64,000 bases of DNA, taken from contig JARYHS010009186.1 in assembly GCA_031002005.1 (NCBI GenBank), positions 186,770,437 to 186,834,436 of the forward strand, in the 5' to 3' direction. The notes under the pieces were generated by a model. That model had not been told where the DNA came from, searched no databases, and was given only the letters and a program-made list of their open reading frames with translations. The stretch's first letter is position 1, and every line of letters begins with the position of its first letter. Shown here piece by piece: positions 1 to 10,150 of this stretch. The DNA is from Vandiemenella viatica (taxonomy: Eukaryota; Arthropoda; Insecta; Orthoptera; Morabidae). The position numbers were made by a program, and so were the translations under genes.

Positions 1-84
1 AAGGATATAGTTATCCTAATTACGTCTAATCATCAATCGAGGGGCGTAGTACATCATTGAAGTAACTTTTTTATGTTTTATTAC

Positions 85-226
85 CTGAAAAAATAATAAA
101 TTAAATAGTAAAAAAAGAATAAGAAATCAATATAGTGGTCCCGCTATAATCCGGCCCCTGGTCGGAATACTGCAGGTCCACTGTACTAATAAAATAACGA
201 ATTAAATAGTTGAATATTTAATTTAC
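85..226 (-). other. Spliceosomal intron in Helitron replicase-helicase
   Basis: On the minus strand the coding piece ending DPVAG is cut after the first base of a Gly codon by GTAAAT. Coding homology resumes after a T-rich tract ending TTTTTTCAG. The 142-bp interval starts GT and ends AG. The Helitron at 57-62 kb has an intron at the same codon and in the same phase (60439-60518, 80 bp). The extra length here is mostly a palindromic insert at 131-185. Confidence 0.75.
131..185. mobile_element. Tiny palindromic Tc1/mariner (pogo-like) MITE in the Helitron intron
   Basis: The two halves of this 55-bp segment are imperfect reverse complements: AGTGGTCCCGCTATAATCCG on the left and AGTGGACCTGCAGTATTCCG read from the right on the other strand. 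TA dinucleotides border both sides. TIRs beginning CAGTGG next to TA suggest two fused ends of a pogo/Tc1-mariner-type element. The superfamily is inferred from TIR style only. Confidence 0.5.
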
Positions 227-1269
227 CAGCAACTGGATCACGCTGTTTGATGTTGATGTGATATTCATTCTGCCCTTGCCAGAATATCAGTGGATACTGG
301 AATGCGTCATACGAACGGTATAGATCCGAAATTATACTAACAGTTCTATCTTGACGTGTGACTTTAATCAACTGAGTCACCAACCATAAAAACTGCAACT
401 TCATCTACGGTTGGCGCGTTGAATCTGCCAGCGTATTCTCCTGATGGTAATTTGTCAGCTTTGATCACAATCTGATAGTTGTCATTTTTTAATTGTGGCG
501 ACACAATTGAATAAGTTAATTATTATTTTCCAAACAATTTTCCAACAATACGACAATTGCTCTCTCTTCTGCTTGTTCGATGAAATTATACTGGCACCTA
601 GTTTTCAAGCGTTCCTCACAATTTCCAATAGATTTGGAGAAACTTCGGGTCATCGTTTGGCATCGGTATCAACGACCCAATCTTATGGTACACCTGGCCT
701 TGTATTTTGAATTTAATTTCAAAATGACGTCCATCAGATGTAAGATCGCAAATTTTTGTTGCCCCAAAAGACGTCATCTGGAAGCAAGAATTGAATTGGC
801 GTGTCTTGCGCAGAAACAATTTCGAATCGTTTGATTCGCCAGCAAGAAGGATTGTAAATGTTCTGGCGGATTGGGTAGTGGTAATAATACATCTTTTCCT
901 GATGCACAACACATGCCGGCTGCTTCATTGCGGAATTTCAACGCCTGATAATACTGGAATATTTTGCTCACTGCACCGATTGCAGTTTTTGAATGTGCAG
1001 AGTAATCAATGGCTGGTGCATATTGGAACGCAAGACGGACAAATGATACACGTGTTAAAGCACGGCTGATTTACTGTCTCTCTCGTTCTCTTTCTCTAAA
1101 TGTAGCTATGTGCTGTTCTCGATATATTCTGTCACAGACGTTCATCACGCTGTTCTTGAGATTCTTGCATACGATGCTCAGCTGTCCTGATTCTTTGAAC
1201 TTCCTTACTTGCCGCGATTTCTGTTGCTGATTGATGAACTCTCTCGTCGTGCGTCTTGCCTCTCTGCTA

Positions 1270-1940
1270 CACGCATTGTCGAGGTTAGATTCTCAGGCAA
1301 CATTTGACTGAAAAATATTTGAATTACAACAAAAAGTGCCTTTCTGAAAGCCTTAAAATAAGACACTATAATACAGTGGTGAAACCGGAATTTTTGGGTC
1401 CATTGAAAAATAAAGTAAAATGGAAGTTAAGAACTAATGAGGAAATATAAAATAACATTGAAAAAAAATAACAGAAAAAGAGGAATGATATTTTTTGGAT
1501 ACATTTATAGCATGGATGACACCAGGCTTTCAAGAGGTTTAGAAAGATTTGAAACGAAATAATACCAGTGAACCGTATGGAAAGAAATTTTTTTTCGATT
1601 GCAGACTTTGAATATGGCAGGATTCAAAGGTAGAGAGGAGTGCAATAATGAAGGAGTACTGGGGAGGAAGAAAGAAAAAACAACGGAAGAGGAATTGAAA
1701 TTGACACGTGGAGTCTAGCTGACCATAACAAAAAGAAGAAGAAAAATGATAAGTTAGCGAGAAATGCTTACACGATTCGAATTTATCGTAACGTTTTCTT
1801 CAATGTTATATTCATGTGTGTAATTACTTTTTCGTTAGGTATAAAGACACACAAACGATGAACAACAATACAGTATAATTATAACACAATACAGAGCACA
1901 ATCAAAATTGAAGAAACTCACACATATGGCATGGAATAGA
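1270..1940. other. No recognised feature
   Basis: AT-rich sequence with purine-rich stretches (about 1600-1740). I see no coding homology, SINE promoter boxes or inverted repeats. Confidence 0.5.
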
Positions 1941-1942
1941 CC

Positions 1943-2125
1943 GTAGCATAAATAAATCGAAATACAACGCCATCTACTGGATGGTTCGATAAATTAACAC
2001 ACCGCCATCTGTTAGGAATAAACTGTAGCATAAATAAATTGAAACAGAACGTGATCTACTGGATGATTACTCAACCTACCTAACCAAGTGTTGTATAGAT
2101 AAGTTAACACATCGCCATCTGTTAG
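1943..2125. repeat. Imperfect tandem repeat, about 82-bp unit, two copies
   Basis: GTAGCATAAATAAA occurs at 1943 and again at 2025, an 82-bp offset. Each is followed by similar sequence containing ATCTACTGGATG, and CGCCATCTGTTAG closes each unit (about 2003 and 2112). Confidence 0.7.
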
Positions 2126-2147
2126 AAACTTATGGAACTATAATAAT

Positions 2148-2446
2148 AATAATTAGGTGTGGTCGTAATGACCCGGTGACATGGTTTCTACTGGCTGGGC
2201 ATTCTGCTCCTGTTGTAGCCGCCTTTACCTAGCCCGCCCATCCTGCCTGGTACAGGGGACCTACATTTTATCGTCGAATCCGAATCACAGTACCGTCCTG
2301 GCGTATTTCACCTCATACAGCATGTTGCGCCGGGGGTTAATGCCGGGTTAAGTGTCTATAAAAATCCTCGCCGCGACAGGGACTCGAACCGGGGACCCTT
2401 CCATCTCCAGTCAGACTGGCTAACCACTTAGCCATCAGACCGCTTA
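2148..2446 (-). mobile_element. SINE family B copy (tRNA-derived), minus orientation
   Basis: Read on the minus strand it starts with a tRNA-like head: an A box in GGCTAAGTGGTTAGCC and a B box in GGTTCGAGTCCC. The body is shared with the copies at 14007, 17026 and 27072, including the TTCGGATTCGACG motif and a 3' part with AAAGGCGGCTACAACAGG and GGTCATTACGACC. No protein is encoded. An RNA polymerase III promoter is inferred from the boxes. Confidence 0.85.
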
Positions 2447-2464
2447 GCCTTGGTGGCTTACAAA

Positions 2465-2677
2465 TAATTACAAACCATTGTCCTATGACAAACATTTAAT
2501 GAACATTTATTTCGCAAATAATAAATATTGAGGTATATAATCCAGATAAAAACTATCCTATCTTTTAAGTTAGACTAAATCACACTCATTAAGCCAAATT
2601 TAATCTAAATCGGTTATGTAGTTTCGGAGTTCATCCCGGACGAACATCGTGACTCGAGATTTTTATATATATAAAGA
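2465..2677 (-). mobile_element. Solo Helitron-like 5' terminus
   Basis: On the minus strand, from 2677, the sequence begins TCTTTATATATATAAAAATC and is preceded by A. This is the same TC plus TA-rich opening as the confirmed Helitron end at 62766. No matching 3' end (hairpin then CTRR) was recognised downstream, so it may be a truncated or non-autonomous copy. The lower boundary is arbitrary. Confidence 0.45.
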
Positions 2678-2689
2678 TTGATTACCTTT

Positions 2690-3120
2690 AATTTATATTC
2701 AAAATTGTAAACAAATATCACGAGATATTTATTCATATTGTTTAGTTAGATTAACTAAAAAAATAAACATGGGTTCCTAATTTTCAATAAGACTCTGATC
2801 AACTTTATCGATAAATTTTTCCAATATTTGCTAAATTTAAACATAGCTATAAATGATATTACATGTAAATAGTTATCCAACTGTAACTATTAATATATAT
2901 CATTTGGAATTATAAGAAATAGGTTACTGCAGTGATTTTACATTTTTTGGAAGATATACCTAGTTACTTGGTACTTCCGACGAATATTTTCTCATATTCG
3001 ATCACCTTACCGTCCGTTCCTATAGTAAATTTGTGAGATTTTTATTTCTGTTATTGTTATGTCGAGCTGATCTTTCTTAAACTGTTTCGTAGAGCCCTGA
3101 CTAGGTATGTGGAACAAAGC
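2690..3120. other. No recognised feature
   Basis: Strongly AT-rich spacer. Nothing repeated elsewhere in the window was recognised. Confidence 0.5.
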
Positions 3121-3132
3121 AGGCGCGTACAG

Positions 3133-3264
3133 TCATCCAAATTCGAATATCGGGATGGTTCCTCCGAAAAGTACATTGCCTAATTGCTTCCCGCTCCTTT
3201 ACCCATCCCCTCAAGCCTCTAATCAGCTCGACGTAGACCAGGCGTAATAAGGTAAAAAACAAGA
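3133..3264 (+). mobile_element. SINE family A remnant
   Basis: Only the body and tail remain. CATCCAAATT, CGGGATGGTTCCTCCGAAAA and AAGCCTCTAATCAGCTCGACG align with fuller SINE A copies such as the one at 7196-7415. The tRNA-like head is gone. Confidence 0.6.
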
Positions 3265-3399
3265 AGCTGTTAGTTCCTTCTTTCCGGGATTTTCTGCTTT
3301 CAACATTGGACAAGCAAAGCGTATGCAAAATCACCTTCTGTTTTCTCTAATCTACTCTCCTCTCTCTCGGTTTAGCAACTATGTAGGAAGCGAACACCG

Positions 3400-3680
3400 G
3401 CTACTTGTTTGCACAGGTAGACAGTGTGAATCATGAGAGGCAGTGGCTGAGGCACCAGCCTAGTTAGAACTAGATTTGTTGCATCTGGAGTGTTTACCTT
3501 AACGGCGGAATGTCTTTGGTGCCACCCTTCTGCGAAACGTGTAAATTGTGTTCTGCACGATAAGTGTATTTTTGTTTGTGAAATGTGTGGTTTATGAGGC
3601 GGCTATTGAGGACCGTCTACTCATTGGCCTTGTTAACTGAGGAAAATCTTGGTCCCGTTGTACCCGCTCGATCCAGTCAA
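3400..3680 (+). mobile_element. Repeat family D, possible piggyBac-like transposase 3' fragment
   Basis: It shares GATAAGTGTATTTTTG, TTGTGAAATGTGTGG and TTTATGAGGCGGC with three other sites (34540-34760 minus, 35095-35300 minus, 54070-54330 plus). The 54-kb copy translates to a Cys-rich tail (see that entry). This copy has stops and frameshifts in the same region. Confidence 0.5.
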
Positions 3681-3744
3681 ACTGGCGAATCCTATGATGT
3701 ATTAATCCGGTTATAGGTCATTTTCCCCACAGTTGTTGAACAAT

Positions 3745-4045
3745 ACTTTTTATAAATAAAATTCAGTCTATACACAACTATTGTGGTGAATGTTATTTAT
3801 TATTCCACAGACGCGTTTCGGCCTTGCAATGTGCGGTAACAACAGTGGAAATATAGTGGAGCAGCTCTTCATACACTTATTTACGTTCCAAGCCTTACTA
3901 AAATTAATGGTAGTAAAACAACGATTGGAAGAATGTTAAACTCGAATTTTAATAAACAGTACTGCAAAAGTGTATGAAGTCCTGTTCCAGACCGGCATGT
4001 GAGTATTACCACTATACTTCCACTGACGATGCCCCATACCACAAG
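3745..4045. mobile_element. Hairpin element with inverted arms, split by a LINE insertion
   Basis: An inner inverted pair, CAGTGGAAATATAGTGG at about 3843 and CCACTATACTTCCACTG at about 4010, can form a hairpin. An outer pair links AACTATTGTGGTGAATGTTA (about 3777) with its near reverse complement at about 5163-5190, beyond the LINE at 4055-5165. So the LINE probably landed inside this element and pushed its right arm away. The minus strand carries GGCCGAAACGCG and the plus strand CTGACGATGCCCC, resembling parts of a hammerhead core. The same style of motif appears at 10597, 25351 and 63666. Confidence 0.5.
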
Positions 4046-4054
4046 CGATGATGA

Positions 4055-5165
4055 TGAAGGGTGATGTGGACAGGATATCTAGTTGGGTTGATAAACATGC
4101 GATGAAGATAAATGCAAAGAAGAGTCAGTCAACTTATTAGATTCACAAATAAAAAACTAAAGTTTTATTATGATTATAAGGTGGAGAAAGAAATGCTTAT
4201 TGAACACTTGAAATGTAAATATATTTGATAACAAGCTTAACTGGGCAGATCACATTGGACAGGTTGTAGGAAAAGGTTTCAAAATTCTGTATTTGTTGGA
4301 GAGGGTGATGAGGGGATGTACGAGAGAAGTAAAGGAATTGGGTTACAAAACTTTGGTCAGGCCATTGCATGAATATGGTAGTGTAGTATGGGACCCACAT
4401 TTTGAGTATCAAATACAGGAGTTGGAGAAGGTGCAAAGAAGGGCTGCTAGATTTGTTTCTAGAAATTATCGCAGAACGCAATCAGCAACAGATATGATAA
4501 AAGAGCTGGAATTTGACTCATTGGAAGACAGAAGGAGGGTGAAGAGGATCATGGGAGTGTACAAAGCGTATATTGGTGATGACGCATGGAAAGATATTGG
4601 TGTAAGAATTGATTTTTTTTTAACAGTTTTACGTCTCTTTTTAACATCGAGGTCTTTAGAGACGGGAAAGGATGGGGGGAAAGGATGGGGCAAGGAATGG
4701 GAAGGAATTCGGCCATGGCCTTTTGAAGGAAGCATCCCGGCATTTGCCTGGAGTGATTTGGGGAAACCATGGAAAACCCAAATCTGGATGCCCGGACGGG
4801 GATTCGAACCGCCGTCCTCCCGAATGCGAGGCGAGAACGCTAACCGTTACACCACACCGCTCGGTGTAAGAATTGAAAGTAATGCATGGAAGGGGAAAGA
4901 TGACCACGACCACAAGCCAGCACTCGATTTCAGGCACAAAGATGTGGGAAGATTCTCTTTTTTAGGTAAGGGTGTCAGGGATTGGAATGAGTTACCAAGA
5001 GAAATGAAGAATAATTTACCGAAAACGTTGAAAGAATTTAAAGATAAAATTTGTAGAGGGCAAATGTAGGTGGGCGCAGGATAGGGGAAAGATGGGGGTG
5101 TAGAGAAATTGCCACCGGAGCCTGTGCTCCACTGCAATTAAAAAAATTAAATTAAATTAAATAAT
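4055..5165 (+). pseudogene. 5'-truncated non-LTR retrotransposon (LINE), reverse transcriptase C-terminal part
   Basis: The translation contains WVDKHAMKINAKKSQ-like sequence near 4090, then REVKELGYKTLVRPLHEYGS, VVWDPHFEYQIQELEKVQRR and AARFVSRNYRRTQS, ending DWNELPREMKNNLPKTLKEF and a stop at 5069. These are hallmarks of the region after the reverse transcriptase core in jockey/CR1-like LINEs. The first part is frameshifted. From 4293 one frame stays open to 5069, but only because a SINE inserted at 4613-4863 happens to lack in-frame stops, giving a spurious 258-codon ORF. The 3' UTR ends CCGGAGCCTGTGCTCCACTG and then AATTAAATTAAATTAA repeats. The same 3' end recurs at about 11165 and 33647. 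The element is inactive. Confidence 0.85.
4613..4863 (-). mobile_element. SINE family A, full-length copy nested in the LINE
   Basis: On the minus strand it starts ACCGAGCGGTGTGGTGTAAC (A-box region), has the B box GGTTCGAATCCCC, and has a body with CCATGGTTTCCCCAAATCAC and GGCCATGGCCGAATTCCTTC. It ends with GTTAAAAAGAGACG and an A-rich tail (the T run at 4613-4621). GTGTAAGAATTGA flanks it as a 13-bp target-site duplication (4600-4612 and 4864-4876). This is the reference copy for family A here. Confidence 0.95.
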
Positions 5166-5394
5166 AAATAACATTCACTACAACAGTTATTTATAGGCGG
5201 GGTTTTATTTATCAAATTTACTCTGATTTATTTACAACCAAACCAAGTAGATTTATTTTTCTTGTGGCTGTAATTGCTGCTTTCGTCTTCCAAAGTGCCA
5301 ATTAAATTCCTCTACGTAATGGTATTATCTGAACCGTGAATGAATCACATTAGCCTCTGTAGCGTAACTATAAAGCAAACACTGTGCAAGAAGC

Positions 5395-5680
5395 CGTTTG
5401 AAATGTCAGGGGTCTGTCGGGTAAGCACATTACTGGCCACAGAGAGGCTGCAAAACAGGAAGCGGCTGCCGGAAATAGAGCCAGTGGACGGCGAAACCCG
5501 ATTACCAGCTGCAAATCGGGGCAATCAGGCGGCCATCAAAGGGCCGGGCCCGCCATCGACGGAGCCGAATAGCTGCAGCTCCGTACCGCGCGCGTATTTA
5601 TACGTCGGCCTCGATTAATTGGACTCCTGTCAGCGGGACTGCTAATACCCTCATCAATACCACCAGAGACATCATCGTTT
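5395..5680. other. GC-rich unique segment (possible regulatory or conserved element)
   Basis: The segment is much richer in G+C and CpG than its surroundings, with GGGCCGGGCCCGCC and CCGCGCGCG followed by the TATA-like TATTTATAC (about 5592) and a homeodomain-type TTAATTG core (5615). A 92-codon ORF (5340-5618, plus) has no family I recognise. The function is unknown; a regulatory role is a guess from composition. Confidence 0.3.
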
Positions 5681-5689
5681 TATGTCCGT

Positions 5690-6120
5690 TTGATGCTTCT
5701 ACTATTTCATTGGGATGGTTCATGTTACCGTGAGATAACTGACTAAAGAACTATCGCTTAAGACTTCGATTTCTAGACGTCTATGGTTATGGGCTCATTA
5801 AAACTGTTCTGCCTAGTTAGGTATGATTAGTGTTTTTATTTCTACCACTAACAGATATTTTATGAGAACATTAAAATTCGATACAAATTTCAAGATTTCC
5901 ATGAGGTTTCCTAAATGTTTAATACTTGGTAACCTGTGCCGAGAAATAGCTGGCGCACTGACTTTACATTCCTTAGGTATTTGGTTCTTGGTCTATTCAG
6001 GGAACGCTTGGGATTTAAAGGTGTATTTCTACATAGCTTCCACAGATGTCCACAAGCTTTTCCCCATCGCAGTGACAGATTTTTAATTCTTTCACGTCCG
6101 AGACAGGTAGGTGAGCGTTT
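5690..6120. other. No recognised feature
   Basis: Ordinary composition, with no repeat or coding signature seen. Confidence 0.45.
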
Positions 6121-6129
6121 AAGGTTTGG

Positions 6130-6290
6130 GCCAGCCATCCAGTATCTGTTCTTCATGGTTTCCAGAAAGGACTCCAGACGAATGCCGGGATATTTTCTCT
6201 AAAAAGATCCATAATAGAATTCCTTCGTTTTGCTTGAGTAGATTTTCTTTCGGCTTAATATCCTTAACATCGAGGAGGCATAAAGTTCAG
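6130..6290 (+). mobile_element. SINE family A remnant
   Basis: It retains CATCCAGTATCTG, CATGGTTTCCAG, CGAATGCCGGGATATTTTCT, ATTCCTTCG and a degraded tail, AACATCGAGGAGGCATAAAG. The tRNA-like head is missing. A fragment at 6378-6480 (CGAGCCAGGATTTCGGTTTT) may be another piece of the same family. Confidence 0.6.
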
Positions 6291-6867
6291 ATAAAAAAAT
6301 TTATTTCCTTCACCCCAAATTTTTTATGGACGTGTACGCAGGCAGTTAATCTCTCGTCTCCGGAAACCTCTACGGGTCGTGATGGCTGAGCTGTAACGCT
6401 CGAGCCAGGATTTCGGTTTTCCATAGCTTTCAGAAACCAATCCATCTAATTCGTATTGAGGAGTCCAGCCAAATGATAGTCGCATGGAGACAAAGCTGGA
6501 CTGGGGGAGGGGGAGGGGATATCCAGTATAGTTCTCCCAGTTTCAGTTTTTGGACCCAGCGTTAGAGTGCATTAGCAGGTGCACGCTTTGTATTGGAATT
6601 TGGCACCCTCTGCACCGATATGCCAAGTGCCACTTTATTCTGAAGCGTTGACAGTTCTTTGGTAAAACAGAAAATACTTAATACAACGCCTTCATCAAAG
6701 TTGCTTCTAATACTTTCACAGAAAGAATTAGGCCAATTGTAGGCTTGGAACTTAGGAAGTTTATCAATGCCAAACCGTTGACGGCGTATACACAAAATAT
6801 TCGCTGGTTTAACACATTCATGAATTATAAATATGGGTTTATTTTGCTTACACCTCATTGAGGTTGA

Positions 6868-7040
6868 AGAATGGAAAAGACTGGGGAGAATGTTTGGGAT
6901 AGAATTTGGACATGGCCTTTTGGAAGAACTATTCCAGGCTTAGCCTGGAGTGAATCCGAAAAATCAGGAGAAACCAAAATCTGGATTGCCGGATTGATAA
7001 TCGAACCCACGTACTCCCTAGCGCCATGGAGGAGCATTGC
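6868..7040 (-). mobile_element. SINE family A, degraded copy
   Basis: In minus orientation it retains the body (plus-strand GGACATGGCCTTTTGGAAGA, CTGGAGTGAATCCG and AACCAAAATCTGGATTGCCGG) and a mutated B box (ATAATCGAACCC). It lies 155 bp from an oppositely oriented copy at 7196. Confidence 0.7.
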
Positions 7041-7195
7041 TTCTCACCAGCTGCACTCCATAGATACTTGTTAATTGTGTATTTACCAATGGTCGCATCA
7101 AATTTCTGTTCATTCATTGTGATATTAAGTATGCAAGCTACTATAGAAATATAAGTACAGAATTTATCTTGCCAACATACTACCAAGGAAGTACG

Positions 7196-7415
7196 TGAGC
7201 GGTAATTCTCTGGCCTCGCATTCTGGAGAACCCCGGTTGAATCCCCGTCCTGGAATCCAGATTTTGGTTTTCCGTGGTTTCCCCAAATCACTACAGACGA
7301 ATGCAGGGATGCTTCCTTCAAAAGACCATGGCCGAATTCCTTCCCGTACCTTGTCCCCAGTCCTACCAAGCCTCTAATGACCTCGACGACGACGAGGCTT
7401 TAAACCATAAACAAA
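7196..7415 (+). mobile_element. SINE family A copy, tail variant 2
   Basis: It contains TCTGGCCTCGCATTCTGGAG, a mutated B box (GGTTGAATCCCC), the full body and the tail TCTAATGACCTCGACGACGA ending in ACCATAAACAAAAAAA. This tail (variant 2) differs from the GAGACGTTAA-type tail (variant 1) of the 4613, 19549, 23607 and 27199 copies. Confidence 0.85.
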
Positions 7416-7419
7416 AAAA

Positions 7420-8120
7420 TTAAAAAATACCAACATTCTCACACAAACTGCTTACATTTGCCTGTTTGTCTACATTTGATTTGCCTAATTCATAAGTCAC
7501 GTTTGCATTTGACCGTTTCTCGCATCACACAAAAATCGTACTGAACTAACAAACAGAGAAATTTCTCTCAAATTTCTGAAATTATTGATAGGGAGCGATT
7601 TGTAGGAGGGTTAATGGCGATTATCCTCCCTCCGTCTTGAACCATTGTAACCTCTGATTGTGAATGATACGTCCCACCCAGGGAAATTTATTTAAAATAG
7701 TCTCAGCTGTATATAACGTTACATCCACTGTCACTAAGAAATCTTTTTGAAATGGGCCAAATGTGCAGCGAACGTTCACAATGCTGACACTAATTCAAAA
7801 TATTTTGATCATTATAATTACCAATCACCACCACCACCCTTTACCTTGCTGTCTAACCAATATTGACCGTAAAGATTTGAAAACAGTGTTGCTTCCGGCT
7901 TAAAAAACAGAAAGAAATTTTGTATCCTTCAGGATATAAATAGTATAAAACACTGAAAAATTTGGAACAGAGTAGTGGCAGTGTTGAAAATTAAAACCAG
8001 CTGCAATACAATGCACAATTTAGTTATCTAGTTTCTAAAGTCTAAGCTTCACCGAAACCTTGGGATGAATAGTTTTGTTGCGACGATATGTGGCCGTTGG
8101 AAATGCCTGACTACGAGGCT

Positions 8121-8159
<39 letters not shown>

Positions 8160-10150
8160 TAGATAGATATTAGATACCCTCCTTCACGCAGCTATGTGGA
8201 GGTAGTGTTCCTTTTGTGTAATACAGTCCACATTCAATAAATTCCATGGAAACGACAATTTTACTGAGGCTAATGCATTATCGTTCCATTATCATGGACG
8301 ATGTCGACAGAAAAAAGTGTGACAAAAGAGCAGTGCTAAACAATTGCCTGTTATTCGCTGCTGGTGGCAGCACCGCCAAAAAGAAACGGAGACAATAGCC
8401 GGCTACATTGTAGGCTACTCTCCGAAAACGACAAAACGCAACAAAAGGTCGGAACATATGGCCTGGGAGGTAAAGGAGAGCCTTAGCAGAGTGGATCAAC
8501 ATTATAAGGTCTACGCTTAAAAGTAACGCCCGAGGTGCCCTGTAGCTGGCTAAGGGAGTTTTGAATTTTGTTGTCAGTAATTTCGCTTATTTTCTGTCAA
8601 AGATTGGTCAAATTACAGAGTAAAAGTTCTAGAACTAAAGCGCCTAAAAGCAAGGGGACCAGAACCCATGTACAAAATAAAAAAAACTTATTAGATTTAT
8701 AACTTTTTTATGCAAATCTTTCGCTGAAATTCCATTTACATTAACGTCTGTCACAGATGGAGAAACAGACATATGATTCAGTAAACAGACTAAAACCTCC
8801 AGAGTTCACAAAAACGTAAATACAACTTGAACTGATATAAAGCATCCTACATACTACCGCACATGGAAAAAAATAAAATAGATGAGTTGAGATCGAAGAT
8901 AACTGGAATTAGTCAAGTCGTAATGTGATCCAAAGAGGGGGGGGGGGGAGAAAAAAAAGCTCATGCACACTAGCATGTTACTTGTGATTCCTTGAAATAC
9001 CAGACTAGAGATATATTGATATCTCTAATCATAAACTAGTACAGCTTAAGTATTGTGTACAGATAGAAAATATTAAGCGTGCTATGTTTAATTTAAATGT
9101 GAATGGATGTTTCCTACATCTTGTAGTGGAAATAAACCATGAATTTTTCATCATGGTTGTGAAGGATTCACAAACTAATATAAAAACAAATTGTTACCGA
9201 AATGGAATTTCTTAGATCACATAAACATGGCTTCCGATTCTTGGATCATTATGAAACCTAGTGAGTAAGCATTACTGACTGCCAGGTTATAAACTGTGTA
9301 TGTTTTAACACACATACCGTGTAAAAGTTCTGGAACTCAAAACTTCAATACTGGTTCTTAACCGAAGATGCAAAATAATAATAATTTAAAAAAAAAAAAC
9401 TATTCAATTTTTAAGTTCTGCCACCACCGGGGGCTAAATGTCAAATTAGGTACCTCATCCAATACTGTTTATTATCTACAAATACCTAGACTAGACAGTT
9501 ACGCATGATTTCACGAACATCCAAAACAGTAGACAGATGAACTGAAGATATTCATATAAAACTTCGTATTCCATAATTATAGTTAGGATACAGAATCCGC
9601 CAAACCTAAAAAAAAAAGTAGTAAATAAAAGTGAGAACATATAACAACACTCCTCTTTTTCGCGTCTTTAGTCACACGACCGATTTTTCTACCTTTAGCT
9701 GATCTCTTCATCTCAGTATATTCTTTGCAACACACTATAAATTTTGTTTCCTTTATAATTCGTTTATTCGTCTGATCACTTCTTTCCTCGCCCACTATTT
9801 TTAAAACAAGTTTATTTCGCACTTTTATCTTTCCACTTGATTTTCATAATTATTCTTTAGCAAACGCTTCAATTTTACTTCTATGCAGTATTTCTGAAAT
9901 TAAAAACAATCTAACAGCATAAAAATAACTAATTTCGGTTGATATATTACCAGACTTATGTGTATCACGATTAAAGAAATAATAATCATCAATTTTCTTG
10001 TCTTTCAAACAGTTTCAACAATATGAGATCAAGCAGACCTACCTGCATGACTCAGGTCCCCTGCCTGAGAACCTTCCTCGTCGTGCTGCCGATTCATCGA
10101 TACAAATAATTTTGGTACTTAAAAAAAAATACTAGCTCAAAATTCCAATT
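7420..10150. other. Long stretch without a recognised gene or repeat
   Basis: Apart from a 34-A run (8123-8156) and a G run near 8938-8950, I see only unique AT-rich sequence. The short ORFs here look like chance. Confidence 0.5.
8123..8156. repeat. Poly(A) run of 34
   Basis: A pure A tract follows CTACGAGGCTGC. It could be the tail of an unrecognised retroposed insert, but no target-site duplication was found. Confidence 0.8.

Larger units (their letters stand above)
1..1265 (-). pseudogene. Decayed Helitron replicase-helicase, N-terminal part (runs off the left edge)
   Basis: Read on the minus strand from about 1260 down to 1, several frames give pieces of a Helitron RepHel N-terminus. 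They are an Arg/Glu-rich start (about 1260-1050), a Cys segment with AGMCCASGK (near 920), FGATKICDLTSDGRHFE with KIQGQVYHKIGSL (about 780-660), and SDLYRSYDAFQYPLIFWQGQ followed by EYHINIKQRDPVAG (330-227). After an intron (85-226) the frame resumes with YYAPRLMIRR-like sequence at about 50-20. The order and spacing match the fuller Helitron at 56.8-61.4 kb, which has SELHRSYDALQYPI and DGYHINIPMIDPRTG at the same places. Stops and frameshifts break the gene throughout. The HUH nuclease and helicase domains would lie left of the window. This is a relic of a different, older Helitron than the one at 57-62 kb. Confidence 0.85.

Noticed and set aside
2370..2450. tRNA-like A and B boxes (also at 4800, 14040, 17040, 19720, 23790, 27240 and 57200) as real tRNA genes
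   Set aside because: No cloverleaf with a proper acceptor stem and anticodon arm is evident; each is followed by a shared SINE body and most by A tails and target duplications.
6562..6858. 98-codon minus ORF as a gene
   Set aside because: No family resemblance; composition matches the flanking non-coding DNA.
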